Assembly (NCBI GenBank): GCA_030770545.1
Contig: CM061109.1
Span: forward strand, 14,554,001-14,618,000
Direction: 5' to 3'
From: Macropodus opercularis
Taxonomy: Eukaryota > Chordata > Actinopteri > Anabantiformes > Osphronemidae
DNA: 64,000 nucleotides
Numbering within the stretch: the stretch's first letter is position 1; each line of letters begins with the position of its first letter. The translations under genes were made by a program, and so were the position numbers. The notes under the pieces are model-generated. The model had not been told where the DNA came from, did no database searches, and saw nothing but the letters and a program-made list of their open reading frames with translations. Below are positions 35,284 through 48,800 of this stretch, one piece after another.

Positions 35284-38200
35284 CTTTCACAGCAGCAGCA
35301 GTCTCCTTGAATCCCAGACTTGCATAAGGGCTTGAGCCGAAGCCGTTCATGCCACCCTTGCATCCGCAGGCTGTCTTGAACCTGAGCAGTTCCTCGCAGC
35401 CCCCTACCCTGCATCCTCCGAGGTTTCCCTCCATCAAGTTTAAGGCAATGTAGTTAAGTCCATTTTGATAACCAGCTGACGTCTCCCTGCACATGGGGCT
35501 GCTGCTGGAATAGTCCTTATCGGGTCCCTCTGAGCTTCGAACCGTGCGGGATACGTTCTCAACCGAGGCTGAGCTGTGCCGCTTGGTGTCATGAGCAAAT
35601 GATGGGCACACAGGTGTGACAGTGGTGGTGGAAGAGAAGGTCTCAGAACTGTGTCGCCTGCGCCCCTGGGGGTCAGCCCGGATCACTTTGGCCCCCCTGT
35701 GAGGGTCTACGAGGGTGACAGATAATGAAGGAGCCCCTAGGAAAAACGAATCCACGGGCACATGGGGCACCTCGTCCTCAATGCTACTCTCAAGGCTGAG
35801 TCTCTTGATGCAGGATGTGGGGCTTGTGGGGAGGGGAGCAGCATCAGTGGTGCAGAGGGCAGGAAGAGGGGCAGCAGGACCAAAGGTCATCTCAGTGTAG
35901 TCGTCCTTCACTGGCGCAGGCTGACACACCACGCTCACCTGCGCTGGCAGAACGCATTTCTCGTCCACCCCCTTGTCCTCTGAATGTTCATCTAAGGTTT
36001 TTACCTCTTCTGCGTCTTTCACTTCCTGTGTGCCCTTCTGGGAGTCCACCAGAGGAAAAGCTCGGCTTTCAGACGTGCCGTTCGGACTTCCTGCGAGCGG
36101 AGATCCCTGGGCTTGAGGTCCAAGGTGACCTGAAGAGTTGACGTCAACGTTAGCATAGTCTGAGAGTGGCAGGGATTCCCTTTCTGCGCATGTTAAACTC
36201 ACAGTGGACACAGAGCTCACTGCAGATGCCAGTGAGTCATGTGTAGCGCTACCAAAGTCTATGTTGATGTACTCTCCAGGGCTGCGTGGCTCCGAAGGAA
36301 GGGGGTGTTCGCTCATACATGGTAGTGCTCGCAGGGATTCGAGAGCCAAGCGAGTGGGCCGGCACAGCCTGCTCCGATGTACCAGACCTCCATCTATCCG
36401 AGTCATTCGTAGAGGAGATGGAGCAGGTGGAGTACCTGGTGTCCTGGGAGAGCTGCTGGTCACGGAGTCTCCTGGACAGACAGGACAGTAGTTGGATTCT
36501 TCCTCTATCCGTTGCCTTTGTAGACTCATCATGACATACTGGTCTGTGTCTGTGGACCCATTGCGCTGCAAAGCACCTTTAAGTGAGCGTGGCAGAGAGC
36601 CGTAGCAATAAGGCGGTCTGTGAAGTTGTTGGGGGTGGGGATCTCCCCCTGAGGGGCTCAGGATGTAGTCTGGTGGTGTGAGAGACACCAGAGGGTCAAC
36701 GGGAGACATGTTCAGATACTCTCCATTAGTGAGCTTTCCATCAGTGCTCTCTACTGACATCTTGGTTCCACACCACATGCGCATATAGCCACTGTCCTCC
36801 AGAGAAACGCTCCCAGGAGAGTCTGTGCTGGTGACAGGCCCCACTGAAGAGTGTGATCTGGGGTTGATTATCTGCTTTGGGGCAGAAACACACATTGGGC
36901 TCATGGGCATGTAGGGGTCCTCCTTGGACCCTGGTGTCTGAGGTGCCACGCCTGGCATCATGGGCATGTAGCCACTGTCAGCTTGAATACTGTTGGAGCC
37001 CATTTGAACATCCCTGTAATCCTCGGGATAGGTGCCTTTGGGGGAGGCAGTGTGACACCTGCGAAAAGGCTGACTGCCGCTATACGTGGCTCTCATCAGA
37101 GTATACTCATCCAGGGAGGCTGAGGATACTTGGAGGGGACCCCTCTGTTGACGAGGGGTGGTGAGCGAATATGTACGCTTTCGATAAGCCTTGTCCAGCT
37201 CAGACAACCGACGGTAACCATTTAGATGCTGGCGCTCCATCACCATGTAGCCGTCAAGCTCACTGCTGTCCCTGGAAGGAGGAGTGTCCGCTCGGAGAGA
37301 CTCCGGAGTGTTGCTGCGGAGGGTGAGGGTTAGCCTGAGGTCCCGCGCATCTGCAGGGCTTGAGCCATATTCCTCACAAGATATAAAACCAGCATCAGTG
37401 GGGGAGCCTGAGAAAGAGGCGCTGCAGCTTGAGGGGCGAGGAGCGCTGCTGTCTGGGCAGGAGGACAAGCTCACTAGGCTCGGGGTGGCCATGGGTGGGG
37501 AGGGAGACAGTGGCATAGACATGGACTTACTGTGCTGGAGGGAAGAAGATTCAAATGTTCGACTGGGGCGAGTTGTAATGGTGTGAGACCGGTTCAGCAG
37601 GGTCCTGTGGACCCCCGGGCTAAGGGGGCTCCCTGTCACCGACATGGGGCGTGTCATTGTGCCGTCGCCTTCACTGGCTGTGCGTATTCGACAGGAGGAA
37701 ATTTTGCTCACAGGAGATGTAGCCACGCTGTCAGTGCGCGACCGCCGGGGAAGCCCAGTCTGACTCGGGGGTAGATTGTTCAGATGCCTCCGTGTCGGCA
37801 CAGAGATGGGGTTAGTACCAGAAGACTGGCTTTTGCTGCGCGGACGAAATTCCGACAGCTCCTTCATGGCTTTCATCGCCTCTAAGATAGTTTCGTGAAT
37901 GCTCTGCGCCACTACAGAGTCGTCAGCCTGCATCCATAGCTCGCCGGGACCCGTGGCTGCCGATCGGCCAACCTCAATGAAGAAAAAGCTGTCAGAGTGG
38001 CCGCACCTCCGGATGTTCATCAGCTGCAGGACGACGGAGGCGACCTCTGAGTTTAACTTGACAAAGCTGATGGTCCGGCTGGAGAGACACAGTCTGTACA
38101 CGCCGGTCAAATTTCTGCTCTGGCCCAGGCCCTTGGACTTCAGGTTAACCTGCCAAACCTCCTTGTAGGCTGCGTTCACCGGCGTCATTACTCCGTAGCT

Positions 38201-38632
38201 CGCCTCGTCGAAGCCAACCAGCGAGGACGCAGAGCTGGACGCAGAGCCGTCATAGACTTTCCCCTCTGCCATTAAATCCATCAGCGCCCGGTACCAGCTC
38301 TCCTGCTCCTGCTCGTTTTCGGCCGCCACGGCAAAATATTCGTCCTTGGTATAAAGAGCAATGAGATGCTTGTATTTTGCGTCCACTCTCTTGTTGATAT
38401 TGAGGCAACAGTCCAGAGGAATAACTCTCTTCGCCGCCGACTTGTTTTTCCATTTCTTCTCGCTCTCGTAGTACTCCAGCCGGGCAGGGAACCCGTCGCT
38501 CGGCTCTCTCAAAACAAAAAAGCGCTTGTGTCCGTGCTTCTGCTTTCTTAGATACCCGCACTTCTTGGCATTGTTCGCGTTCGCATTGCTGGGTGATAGC
38601 GGCTGCTCTCCCGTGTTTGGCGGACTCGCCAT
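35284..38632 (-). CDS. irs2: Insulin receptor substrate 2, exon 1 (1116 of 1117 residues)
   Basis: Cytoplasmic docking protein for insulin and IGF-1 receptors. The start is the MASPP methionine at 38632; an in-frame ATG nine codons upstream exists, but vertebrate IRS proteins begin MASPP. A PH domain (about residues 24-122, CGYLRKQKHGHKRFFVLR) is followed by a PTB domain (about 156-260), with phosphotyrosine-binding Arg208 and Arg223 conserved. The long disordered tail carries PI3K-type YxxM sites (Y462, Y510, Y555, Y574, Y616, Y639, Y699, Y912), a GRB2 site GEYINI (Y788) and SHP2-type sites near Y1061 and Y1103. Serine sites include RKRTYS (489) and RTASEG. SSETFSSTTTVTPV with ETSAGYQNGLNYIA identifies IRS2 rather than IRS1. 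The protein is shorter than human IRS2 (about 1338), mostly for lack of the human homopolymer runs. Teleosts often keep irs2a and irs2b; I cannot tell which this is. The coding ORF runs past the true donor (AAAG/GTGAGT). Confidence 0.97.
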
Positions 38633-39100
38633 TCTCGCGTCCTGTGCTGCCAGACGCACCGCTTCCTTTACTCGAGTTGCCGAAGGAACGACGCGCTTTT
38701 TTTTTTTATTTTAATCCTCTATTTCCAGAGCCGGCTGTGCGTTCGTTCATTTTCTCCCACAGCCGAGCAATAAATAACACATCTCTCCGAGCGTCCGGGC
38801 TGAGCAGAGAAAACAACATGTGACGATCTACACATCCAGCCCTGGTTTAAAAAAAGAAAGCAAGGGAGAAGGAAAAAAATACACACGGCGATAGTGGGTG
38901 GTGCGCAGTCAGCTCATTGGGCTTATTGGTGGAAACGGGATGAATGCAAGAGTGAGATGGCCCCGTTCAAAGGAGAGAGAGCGTAGGAAAAGCCCTCCTA
39001 CTCTCACTCTGCCCCCTTCCGTCTCATTCGAGAGTAGCCAGTCAGCAAGGAAGCTTTATTTATAGCAGACCTGGTCCTATGATCCACTTGGTGACTTTCA
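38633..39100 (-). promoter_or_regulatory. irs2: irs2 5' UTR and core promoter region
   Basis: Upstream of the start codon on the minus strand lie an A-rich tract, a cluster reading CGTCACATGTTGTTTT (38825-38810), two CCAAT boxes (inverted attgg at 38916-38920 and 38925-38929) and a TATAAATA-like element (39064-39057). The transcription start cannot be fixed: CCAAT spacing suggests about 38850, the TATA-like box about 39030. Confidence 0.55.
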
Positions 39101-39800
39101 CTATCTATACCAGAAATGTTCATGACCCGTATAAACCAACTCTGCGTAATTTAAGTGGTTGGGGTGGATTATGAAACGTGGTATTATGAGTGTGACGCGT
39201 ACTTGTGCGCGCGCAGAGGGAAGCAGTAAAGCGTAATGATTGATTTGGAGAAGTTCGTTCGATCGTTATCTATTTATTATCCACGGCGTGACAGTGGAAG
39301 GAGTCACTCCAGTGGTAACCAAGCGGCACCGGTTCGAGACGGCAGCTCTGTCCCAGCAGTTTAATATGATCCCCCTGCGCCACCCGGACAGTGAGCATTC
39401 GCCAGTTAAACCATCTATTTTAGACGCTGTTTTCGCTTCAGTCTTCCGCGAAAGCAGCAAATGCTGAAGAAGCCTGGCGACATGAATTGGTGAAGCGCAG
39501 ATAGCGCAGAGCGGAAACAGCTTTATTGCATAATCTACGCGGGCGCTTCATGCTGCATTCACGTTCGCCTGAAGCTGCCCGGACAGCGGAGCCGGTCGGC
39601 CACAGTCCACTTCCGACTCCGTTATCTGTGTATTTGTCTTCACGTTCAGAGTCAGACGGCGTGAAAACCCCAACGAAAGACCGACCTCGTTTCTGTGAAC
39701 GAAGCAGAGAAATGACCCAAATAAAACGGTTATATAAAAAAATCATGATCACGATGACGCAAAAAAAATCCTCCTGATCTAGATGCGTCAGTGGCTGCTA
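39101..39800. promoter_or_regulatory. CpG-bearing region upstream of irs2
   Basis: The sequence remains rich in CpG and in TGACG/GACGC words up to about 39.8 kb, unlike the AT-rich DNA beyond 40.8 kb. This fits an extended promoter CpG island. ORFs occur on both strands (39240-39467 plus, 39438-39752 minus) without a recognisable product. Confidence 0.4.
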
Positions 39801-42800
39801 GTGTGCGTAATGATGAAATGCGGGAGGCGACTGGGTACCGCGCCGTGGGGAAGATGAGAGGGTGCTGCTGACAGCCAATAGCCCCGACTTCCTGCCCAGC
39901 ACAGGGCCGGTACTGTTTCACTGACGAAAACAGACAGCACAACGTGTCCTGACAGTTGGGTTATGTATGCAGGTCAAATGTAGACGCAGAAAACAGACGC
40001 AGTGTTGGAAATATCTCCAGAGCTGGAACCAAGGGTTTGTTAGTCCACACTGTGAACTATGTCACAACGTTTATCAGTCAAAGGTTTCAAGGTAGTAACA
40101 TGGCGGAAACGACCCCCATCTAATTCATGAACATACCACATCCCCCACCTTATATCCCTGTTTCCTTCAGATCCCACAGTGCTGGCTCAGCACCAAACCA
40201 CCGGGTCCTCAGAGGCAAGATCAATTATCATGCCCCACGCAGGTCAATTATGCCACCACTGTGGAAAACAAAGTAAAACCTGCCTCTTCCCGAAGCACCT
40301 ATAAGACGTGTTGAGCAGATTTAGTTTTTCATGTGGTTGCTTTGCCTAAAGTGCTATAGATGCTCGTTGATATAAATAGGTGGAGCAGAGCTGGCAGCCC
40401 GAGCCTCAAAGGCTCAGATATCTCCCTACAGGAGGAAGAGGGTTCCCTGTCTGTTGATATCGAGTTTCCTCTATGACAGACACTCTCACTCTCCTGTACA
40501 GTGGCTGCGCTGAGTATCCGCTGTTACTGAAGTATGGCTGCTTAGGTCCTGCGAAGCTCACCTTGTGTAATATCACAGCCCTGACACTGGCCACGTAAAC
40601 AGACGCAGAGTGGGAGTAGGGGGAGGTGGAAGCAGGGGGCTTTTTGCATAACCCATGAAGCAAAAGAAATGCAAATCAGCTGTCCATAAAATTGCAATAA
40701 GGTGGGCAATTTTCCCACAGACTGTAAACCCAACCTGCTTGCATCTGTGATATGTCCTTGCCCTTTTCTTAGGTAAGTACATGAATATTTATCACAGTCC
40801 AATTTACACAGCATGGTGCATTAATTTACAAGTTCATTAAACGGCCAACCAAACCTGATTTACTGCGCCTTAAACAGGTCCTCCCATTGTATGCCGCTAT
40901 AAACCCATTAGGTGTTTATAGGTTTATTTATTTAGGGTAGGTGAGGGGCGTTACTTTAAGGACACACCCTTTCAAAACAAAACAATCTGTGCATTCATTT
41001 CATTTATTTGTGCAGGTGAGGATAATACGTGGTCTACAAGTGTTGTCTTTACATTCACGCTGCAGCTTTGATGACTCAGTCCTACTGTAGGCTCTAGACT
41101 GGCCTTCAAACGCAAACAGCCACGCTTGCAACCATTCGCTGAGTCACAAGCTCATAATGTCTCATTCAGCCGCACCGTCACTGTGTGCGACGATTAGTTT
41201 CATAAGCTTTCATGAAGCAGATTAGAAAAGCTGATCTGATGAGATGAGATTAAGGACAAGCCGGAGGGGTGAAGAGCAGGCTCGGCCGCTCGCTGCCGCA
41301 TAAGGTCTTATCAGACGATCAGCACAAACGCACAACGCCGACATCTAAACATCACACACACTCATCACCCAAACTGTGCCTCATCTCATTAGTCAAAGGC
41401 AAAACAGATTATAACCTACATCCCTGTATCTCTCTGGTAGCCTGGAGTGTGTGACTCAAAGCGTTGTGGCTGGGTTGTTTTGATGTTTTTAACTGGAAAT
41501 GATCCTGTTGTTATTTTTTTGCTGAGCAGGGAATCTTGTTATTTCATGTTTTCATGTCCAGGCTCTTGTGATTATTATTATTAGCATCTTAAAAACATTA
41601 CCAACATTATTTTATCATGTTAACACTACAAACCCCTTTATTGTTATAAACCTAATTTAGGTAGTGTTTTCTCTTATTTCAGCACTTCTCCCGTCATTCA
41701 GTCTCTTGAAACACTTAAACATGTCTTATTGTTTCAACTGACCAACATAAATAAGCAATTTTGAAGTAAATGCATAAATATTGTTGATTGTCATCACATA
41801 TCAACCTATTTAGATTTTATAGGTCAGAAAAATGAAATAAATGTTGACTTTCAGTGATAATGTTTAAAAAATGCGTCTTACTCCTCGTTTCTTAAACCCA
41901 GTGTTGTAACAGATTGTGAACGCTGCTCTCTGTGCTTCTTCATACGTGCAGTATAGATCCCTGCGTTCTATCTCGTGTTGTCACCTGTAATTGACTCGAT
42001 TCTCAGATCAATACAGCGACGGCAAAATTGAAATTCCTCTGGTTAATTTTTGCACCGATTGATCACACAGCTGACCTGGAGGGACGACGGCTGTGTGCTG
42101 ATGGAAATCTTTGTATTATTGGATGTATGTGTGTGTGCCTGTATCAGCCCAGGCCACAAGCGATTCCAGTTTTGATTACTTGAGTAAACCTGTTTATTGG
42201 AATGGACAATTTATCTATTTATCTGGACACATCTAGATAGAACGGAGCTAAAACGTCAATTATATTGGCTGGTGTTGAACAGAATGACCCATAAACAGTG
42301 TAACAATAGTTTGATGAAGAACCGTGTGCTTTTTAATTTTTACCCATGATGCTCATGACACTTATCACCACTTTCTAACAATTTGTTGTACATGCACCAA
42401 TGAATGATGAATCATTTGGCTTTTCACATGTCACCGGTTGATACATATTGATTTAATATGCTCATTATATAGGACATATCAGGCACCTACAGCTGCAGAA
42501 TACTCATGTGACCACACAGGAGCTAATCATAATATATTTACGCATCGCAGACGTACGCAGACAACATGTGTATTCATGAACACGTCCTCCCTCAACAAAA
42601 CTACTCCCCTGGACAGGGTGATATAGCAGCACCCTGCCATCTGCAGTCTTAGCTCTCCGAAGCACTGATTACCAAATGCATATGATATCCAGGCTCTATA
42701 ATACCCTCATCAGTCATTTGTCATAATAATGTCTTATCTTAAGTCACGTGGTTTGATGTGAATGACAGTGATACATGAGCCCCTCCCTGCTTCAGTCAGT

Positions 42801-45800
42801 ACGCTGTGACAAAAAGGCCCAGTGTGGAGTTTGCATCTTTTACAGACTAATTTTCTAGTCGACCTCTTAAAAGCAGCAATTTACATTTGTACAGATGATC
42901 AGGATGAATGAAGTATAACACGGAAGATTTCAGTGAATGGAGTTTCACAGCGTTATCTGTGTTTTTTGCTCACTGCAGCCAAATGACAAATCAGTGTAAA
43001 GGTGCAGTTTTCTTAGAAACAGTCCACTCATATTAACGGAAGGAAGATTAGAGGAATGTAGGTGGCATGAGCAGTATTTAAAACAGAACTGACCTAAGTG
43101 GGAGTGTGTAGGAGGTTGCCCAATGCGTCCTGTTTGTTTGTGTGTGTGTAGCTGAAGTACGCGCAGATTCTTTCCTGTGACTTCACCTCAACTGGCCTGT
43201 GCTGATCTAATATTCTCTCTCATCTCCAAAACGCACACATCCTGTCCATACACTTGTTCTCTGTGTTCAGCTCTTTATGTAAAGAAATTACATTAACCAG
43301 AAAACCAGGTCTCAACAGCTCTTTGAAGGACAGAAAGGCAGACAGAGAAGTACATTTACTCAGCTACTGTACATATGTGCAATATGTACGAGTCCCTTTT
43401 TGAATTTTTTTATTTTATAAAACTGCTCTTGTATCATTAATGACTCGGTTAACACAAGTCCAATGTCGTAATATCGCATGCTATGAACTAAAAGTCCTCA
43501 CTTTGCTGGTCAGACATTCAAACACACACTCTGGTCTCGTCTACCTGTGAGGACGCTCGTTGACGTAATGCATTCCCTCGGCCCTTAACTTAACATTTAT
43601 CATCAACTACAATGACACGGGCAGAGGTGAAAGCAAACCTGTTCTTAGTTCCTTGAACTGGGTTTTTGGTCATGATCCTGTCAGAGCACCATGACATTAA
43701 GTTTGACATTTTCAAATCTCAGTCGACTCTCTCCTTTGTTTTTATTGCTATAATGTGAGCGTGAGTATCCATAAATCTATCCAAACCATTTACATATTTT
43801 TTATTATGTTTAAGATATTTTAACCCTAATTCTACAATTCAATAGTCAACTGATTTCCGGATAATGACAAAATGTTAAAATATGTTATAAGTAAAACAGA
43901 CTTTACAAATTTAGAACAGATGTATTCTACGTTCTTCAAGGGGCATCTTGACAAATACTGTAAAGGCAATAAAACTATAATGGATTAGACCAGATTAGCT
44001 AACACTATATCATAAGGACAATGTTTACGGCAAACTCTTGGCACATAGGTTAATTAATTAAATTACCTATAGTCCCTAAACAAGCAGTGTGGCACAGTGT
44101 GTGTGTCCATTTTTACACATTTAATAATGATGCTACTCTATTAGTGCATAAAGTGACGGTGTTACAGTGCACTAAATCCCTGCGTGTACTAATTTGAATG
44201 AAGCCAGTATATGGACTAATAGAGGCCATGAAGTTAAATTATGCATGTAGTGTAATTAGCCAATCAAGTGTTTAAATTAGAAGTTGATGACTTTCTGCCA
44301 CAAATGAGAAGATGACACTCCCTCTGGTCAAAGAGGGCTTTTCTCAGTGAGGAGAGAATCACCCTGACAAGCAGCGTGAGTGTGTCATTTGTACATAAAC
44401 ACGTTAATCACTACTCAAATAAATAAACAGATAAACTCCCAGTTTGCCGTGTTCATGAAGCACAATATGCTGGTGTGTTTGCCTAAAATTAGCTCTAGTA
44501 CCTATTTATTTCCTAATGATGCTGTTACTAGGTTATTAGCTTGTCTGATATATGGCTTTAATTACATCCTCATCACATTATTTTGTACTCGTCCAGTAAT
44601 TGTGAACTCGTTCACCAGCGTCTCAAGGAGGTATTGATTTTACTTTGCATTTAAGAAAACAACACTATCCCTGGTGTGGTCTACACATAATGGAACATCT
44701 TTGGTTCACATTGGCCAGTCACATAAAAACTGAAAGCCACTGTATAAACAGCCGCACTGATGAAGTCAGTTAAGGTTAGATTACTACTCACATACTCTAA
44801 ACTCAGAAAAGTACCATTGTCTGTACAGTGACAACACCCGACACAACCCATTTAGAGTTGAAAGACAAGTGTGATTATTATTTATGTCTTAATAAATAAC
44901 ATTTTGTCCAATAAAGCAAACTTGTCCGGTTTTAGCTCAAGGGACCAACATAATAATTGATGTCTCCACAGATGCTGTAACACCATCTACTAGTAAATGA
45001 AACAGCTAAGCTAAGGTGCTGACATATGTTACTAGATTGGTTAAAACTTCATTTACAGGTGGCAGCAGATGATCAGCAGGTCAGCAGGATTCTTGCTCTG
45101 GTCACCACTGACATCTGCCCTGAATTTCCTGCTTTTCTATGTGATAGCTCAGATAAGACAGTCTGAGTCATTAGCATTATAAAAAGGCATCACTCAGCTA
45201 CATCATTGTATCGAATGATATATTCGTGTGGTACGATATGTGCACCATAATTACATGTCGCCTATTCTCTGTTCATTTCTTTGTTTCTAAAACGTGCATC
45301 TTTGCTAGGATGAACAGGTTTGGGAGGGGGCAGGGTGGTTGAGGTTTCTACAAGTCCAAATAAATCCAAACCTGGATTAAATGACTTGGCGATCAATAGG
45401 ACACAGTTTCGTTTAATTTCTGTTCTTTAAAAACACAATACGCGTCCAGAAGTGTAGTGATTAACACCAGAAACATTAAGACTTTGTTCATTTGCTCAAT
45501 AATGGATCCTTAGTTTAATTTAGATGGCCACAGTCGATTGAGACCGGGTGTAATTGTGCATAAATTACACTCAGCTCCAGATTTCAGATATAATGATTTG
45601 GTAAGAGAATTAACAGAGGGAAGCAGTGAATGATGAAAGCTCGTCTTCGGGCTTGACTTGAGGGGGCAGGGAGCCTGAAGGTCGCGACATTGAGGTTTTC
45701 TTCTTGTACAGTAGCTACCAGAGTCCTGAAAACCTCCGTCATTCAGGGGCCTGAGAGGCTGCAGCATTTCCATACATTTCCATTCCAGCATTTCACTGGT

Positions 45801-48800
45801 GCCGTTCTCTGTTTAATGGGTTTTCAACCAACCGCACGAGTGAGGACGTTTTAATGATTCCTTTACGTGCACGTCTGTGGCGGTGACAGACAAATCTACT
45901 TACTTTATATGACATTAAATTCTGAGAATAATCAGACAACCAGCAGCGGTGGAAATAGAAACTGCTGTATGTGAGAGAACCCCCAGTGTAGAGAAGAGAC
46001 ATTTATCAACGCATGGTCGCACCAAATAAATTATATATTGAAATGATATATAGAGGAAGAGTCATTATATACACATTTGCATTTGGAGGCCTTTGAGATC
46101 TGAAAAATGTGGTCTTGCAGGTTGCGGCCTTCGGAGATGAGCCATAACAGCGGCAGCATATGGGAGGAGCGTTGATATGCACGAAATTGGCTGGATGACA
46201 ATCTGGGCTTTCATGTGTGACGGTACTGAAATAGAAAGATTTACCACTGCCTTCAGTTTCACTTGTCTGCCACCGCAACGCCTTTTCCATAGTTACACAC
46301 TGTCAACTTTTAATAAATACAAACCAGGCTCAGCATGGGTCTGTCAGCATCAATTCAGTTCATTTAGGAGGTTTCAATCTGGAACGGCCCAGAGCCAATC
46401 ATAAGGGCCAGCATCAACAAAACCTAATATCATATGATGATCTAACTAAGACCAAAGACCAGACCATTATCATCACAAGCATGACCTCTTAATTTGTCCA
46501 CAATAAGTGACCCGACATGTCAAGGGGAACTAACTCTGTATGACATGAGTATTTTGACTCAGCCTTGTTTAAAAGCCACAGAGCTCAGTTTAGAATTAGA
46601 CAAGGAAAAATAAAATAACACTAACTGTTAAAAACAAACAAAAAAAGAGGCCGCATGACAACATAAAAAAATGCAAAATCATCCTTACGAGACAAAATCA
46701 CTCAAATGACGTAATGGTCTAATTCTCTCTTATCTCTAAACTCAAAAACTTAAGATGACGGATGTAAGTAATCATTTGCTTACTATCAGTGCTTGGCCTG
46801 CAAATGATTAGCACATAATACATAACAGTTTATAACAGAAAACGTCCATGACCAGGTGTTTTCTATGAAACAATTTCTAACAGATTAACGTCAAACATTA
46901 ATATGAAAATATTTACAGATTTTATTGACGTTAAATTGGGGTTTTGCTTTATATCATGTAGTGTGTGAACTGTCTGTGGCTTCTATTTTAACAAGTCAGG
47001 TGATGACCAACATGTTTGTTTAAAGCCAACTCAAAATGAATTGGTTTTATGTAGTAACAACTGATAAAAGCCCATAATGGGACTTTTAAACTGAGTCAAA
47101 TCAGTGATCCACAGATAGTTGCCCGTGTCTCCTGCTAAGGCTGTAGCACTCTCAGTTATTAACACTATGCATGTGCTTTGCTGCAGGTGCAGTGTCAACC
47201 AGCGAGTGAATCAAAAAACTAGGAAAGCATGTTGTTGCTCTGTGTGTGGAGGCTGTAAACATGGATGTTCCCATCACACAGTAAAAGGCCAAAGGTTATC
47301 TCACCGGGGGGGGACATCGCAGTTACAAGCCTCTTTAAAGCTTTCCTCTCATTGCCAGCGGTGAAAACACTCGTGGCACACACTTCGAAAGGGCGAGAGA
47401 GACACGTGTACACGCTGACGGAAAGTACCCAAGAAAGGCAAGATGCTTAGAGCTCGGTTCCATCCTGCTCACGTCGCCCCAGGGCTGCTGCGTATGATTG
47501 CGTGTTTAATCTGCGCTATCCTGCAGCACTGAAGGACAGCCGCGCTGCGTAATTCTGTTGAGCCAGCATGTGTCGCCGTGGCGTAAGCACATTTTCTGAC
47601 ATGCTCACACCACTGCTGAAAAACAACCAACTCCCTTGAGGACTCCCACGTAACAACTCTGGTGTCTGCGAGTGTGTGTGTACATTTCTGTGTATCCTTG
47701 TCGGTGCAGGTGTTAGTCTGGCGTTCACAAAGTCTAATGGAAGGGCCCATTAACGCCACAACGGCCCTAATAGTACTGTAAATACTTTGTGTGCCGGCGC
47801 GATGATAGCTTTGTTCAATAATTCAGCAGCTGCTGAGAAAATCAACAATTCAGCTTTTGAAAGGTGTAAACAACGCTGTCGACAATGTCATCAGAAAACC
47901 AAGGGCACAACACCTACAAGCCACGGCATAGCGCCACTCACACGTCCGGTGTCCGTGTGCACATTTGGAAATGAAAACCACTAATGGCTTCAAATGGCCC
48001 AGTTTTATTATATATTAACGTCCACTCAGATGTGGAAGATGTCCCAGCATGCACCGCTCTCTCACCTGTTGTAATCGTCTTCCCTGAGCACGTTCACTAA
48101 CGGCGCTCGGTAGGCAACGACTTCACTCAGCATGTAAATGAGCCAGGCATTTCTGCATCCAGCTCGGAATGACAAATGAGGCAACGTAGCATGAAACATG
48201 ATCAAAAGATATTTGCTAACTATGACAGGATGTTGTAGATGTGTCAGCTCGGTAAATTGGAACGTAAGGTTACGCTGCAGTGTTTTAAACAAAGCCTGTG
48301 CGTGCTGTGCAGTGAGCCAGGAGCTCTCCCCCAGCCCTTTACACGATAAAGTGCCATTAAGACAGATGGCAGTGTCACGCATAATCAATCGTGCATTTCT
48401 TTTCAACATATAGTCTAATAATCATTAGTTTGTAATTTACATTTTGATGTTGCAAGACAATAAAAGCTGAGGAGAGCGTTGCCATCTGTTTCCTGACTGA
48501 GTCTACAGCCCCATGTCTGTTCTGTATTGATTTGTCTGCTTAAATACAGGAAGGAAAAGTTGCTGAAAATGTAATTTCAAATATGAGCCTTCACACCCTG
48601 AGCTGCTAATATTCACACAACACCCACAATCCTCTTCTCCTGCTCTGAAAGAACGCTACCTAATCGCCAGTCCCCTCTGGTGAACACTGGACCGTGCACA
48701 GCGTGACTTTTTCCTCCATATTTAATGTGAACTGAATTTATTCTCGTAGACTATATGTAATGTATAGCAACGATGCTCAAGCTGCAGGGAGGAAGGCTCA

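Noticed and set aside
35715..38168. Plus-strand ORFs of up to 108 codons inside irs2 exon 1
   Set aside because: Shadows of the GC-rich IRS2 coding strand.
39295..39345. tRNA-like words (ggttcgagac) upstream of irs2
   Set aside because: No cloverleaf, acceptor stem or anticodon arm could be drawn.
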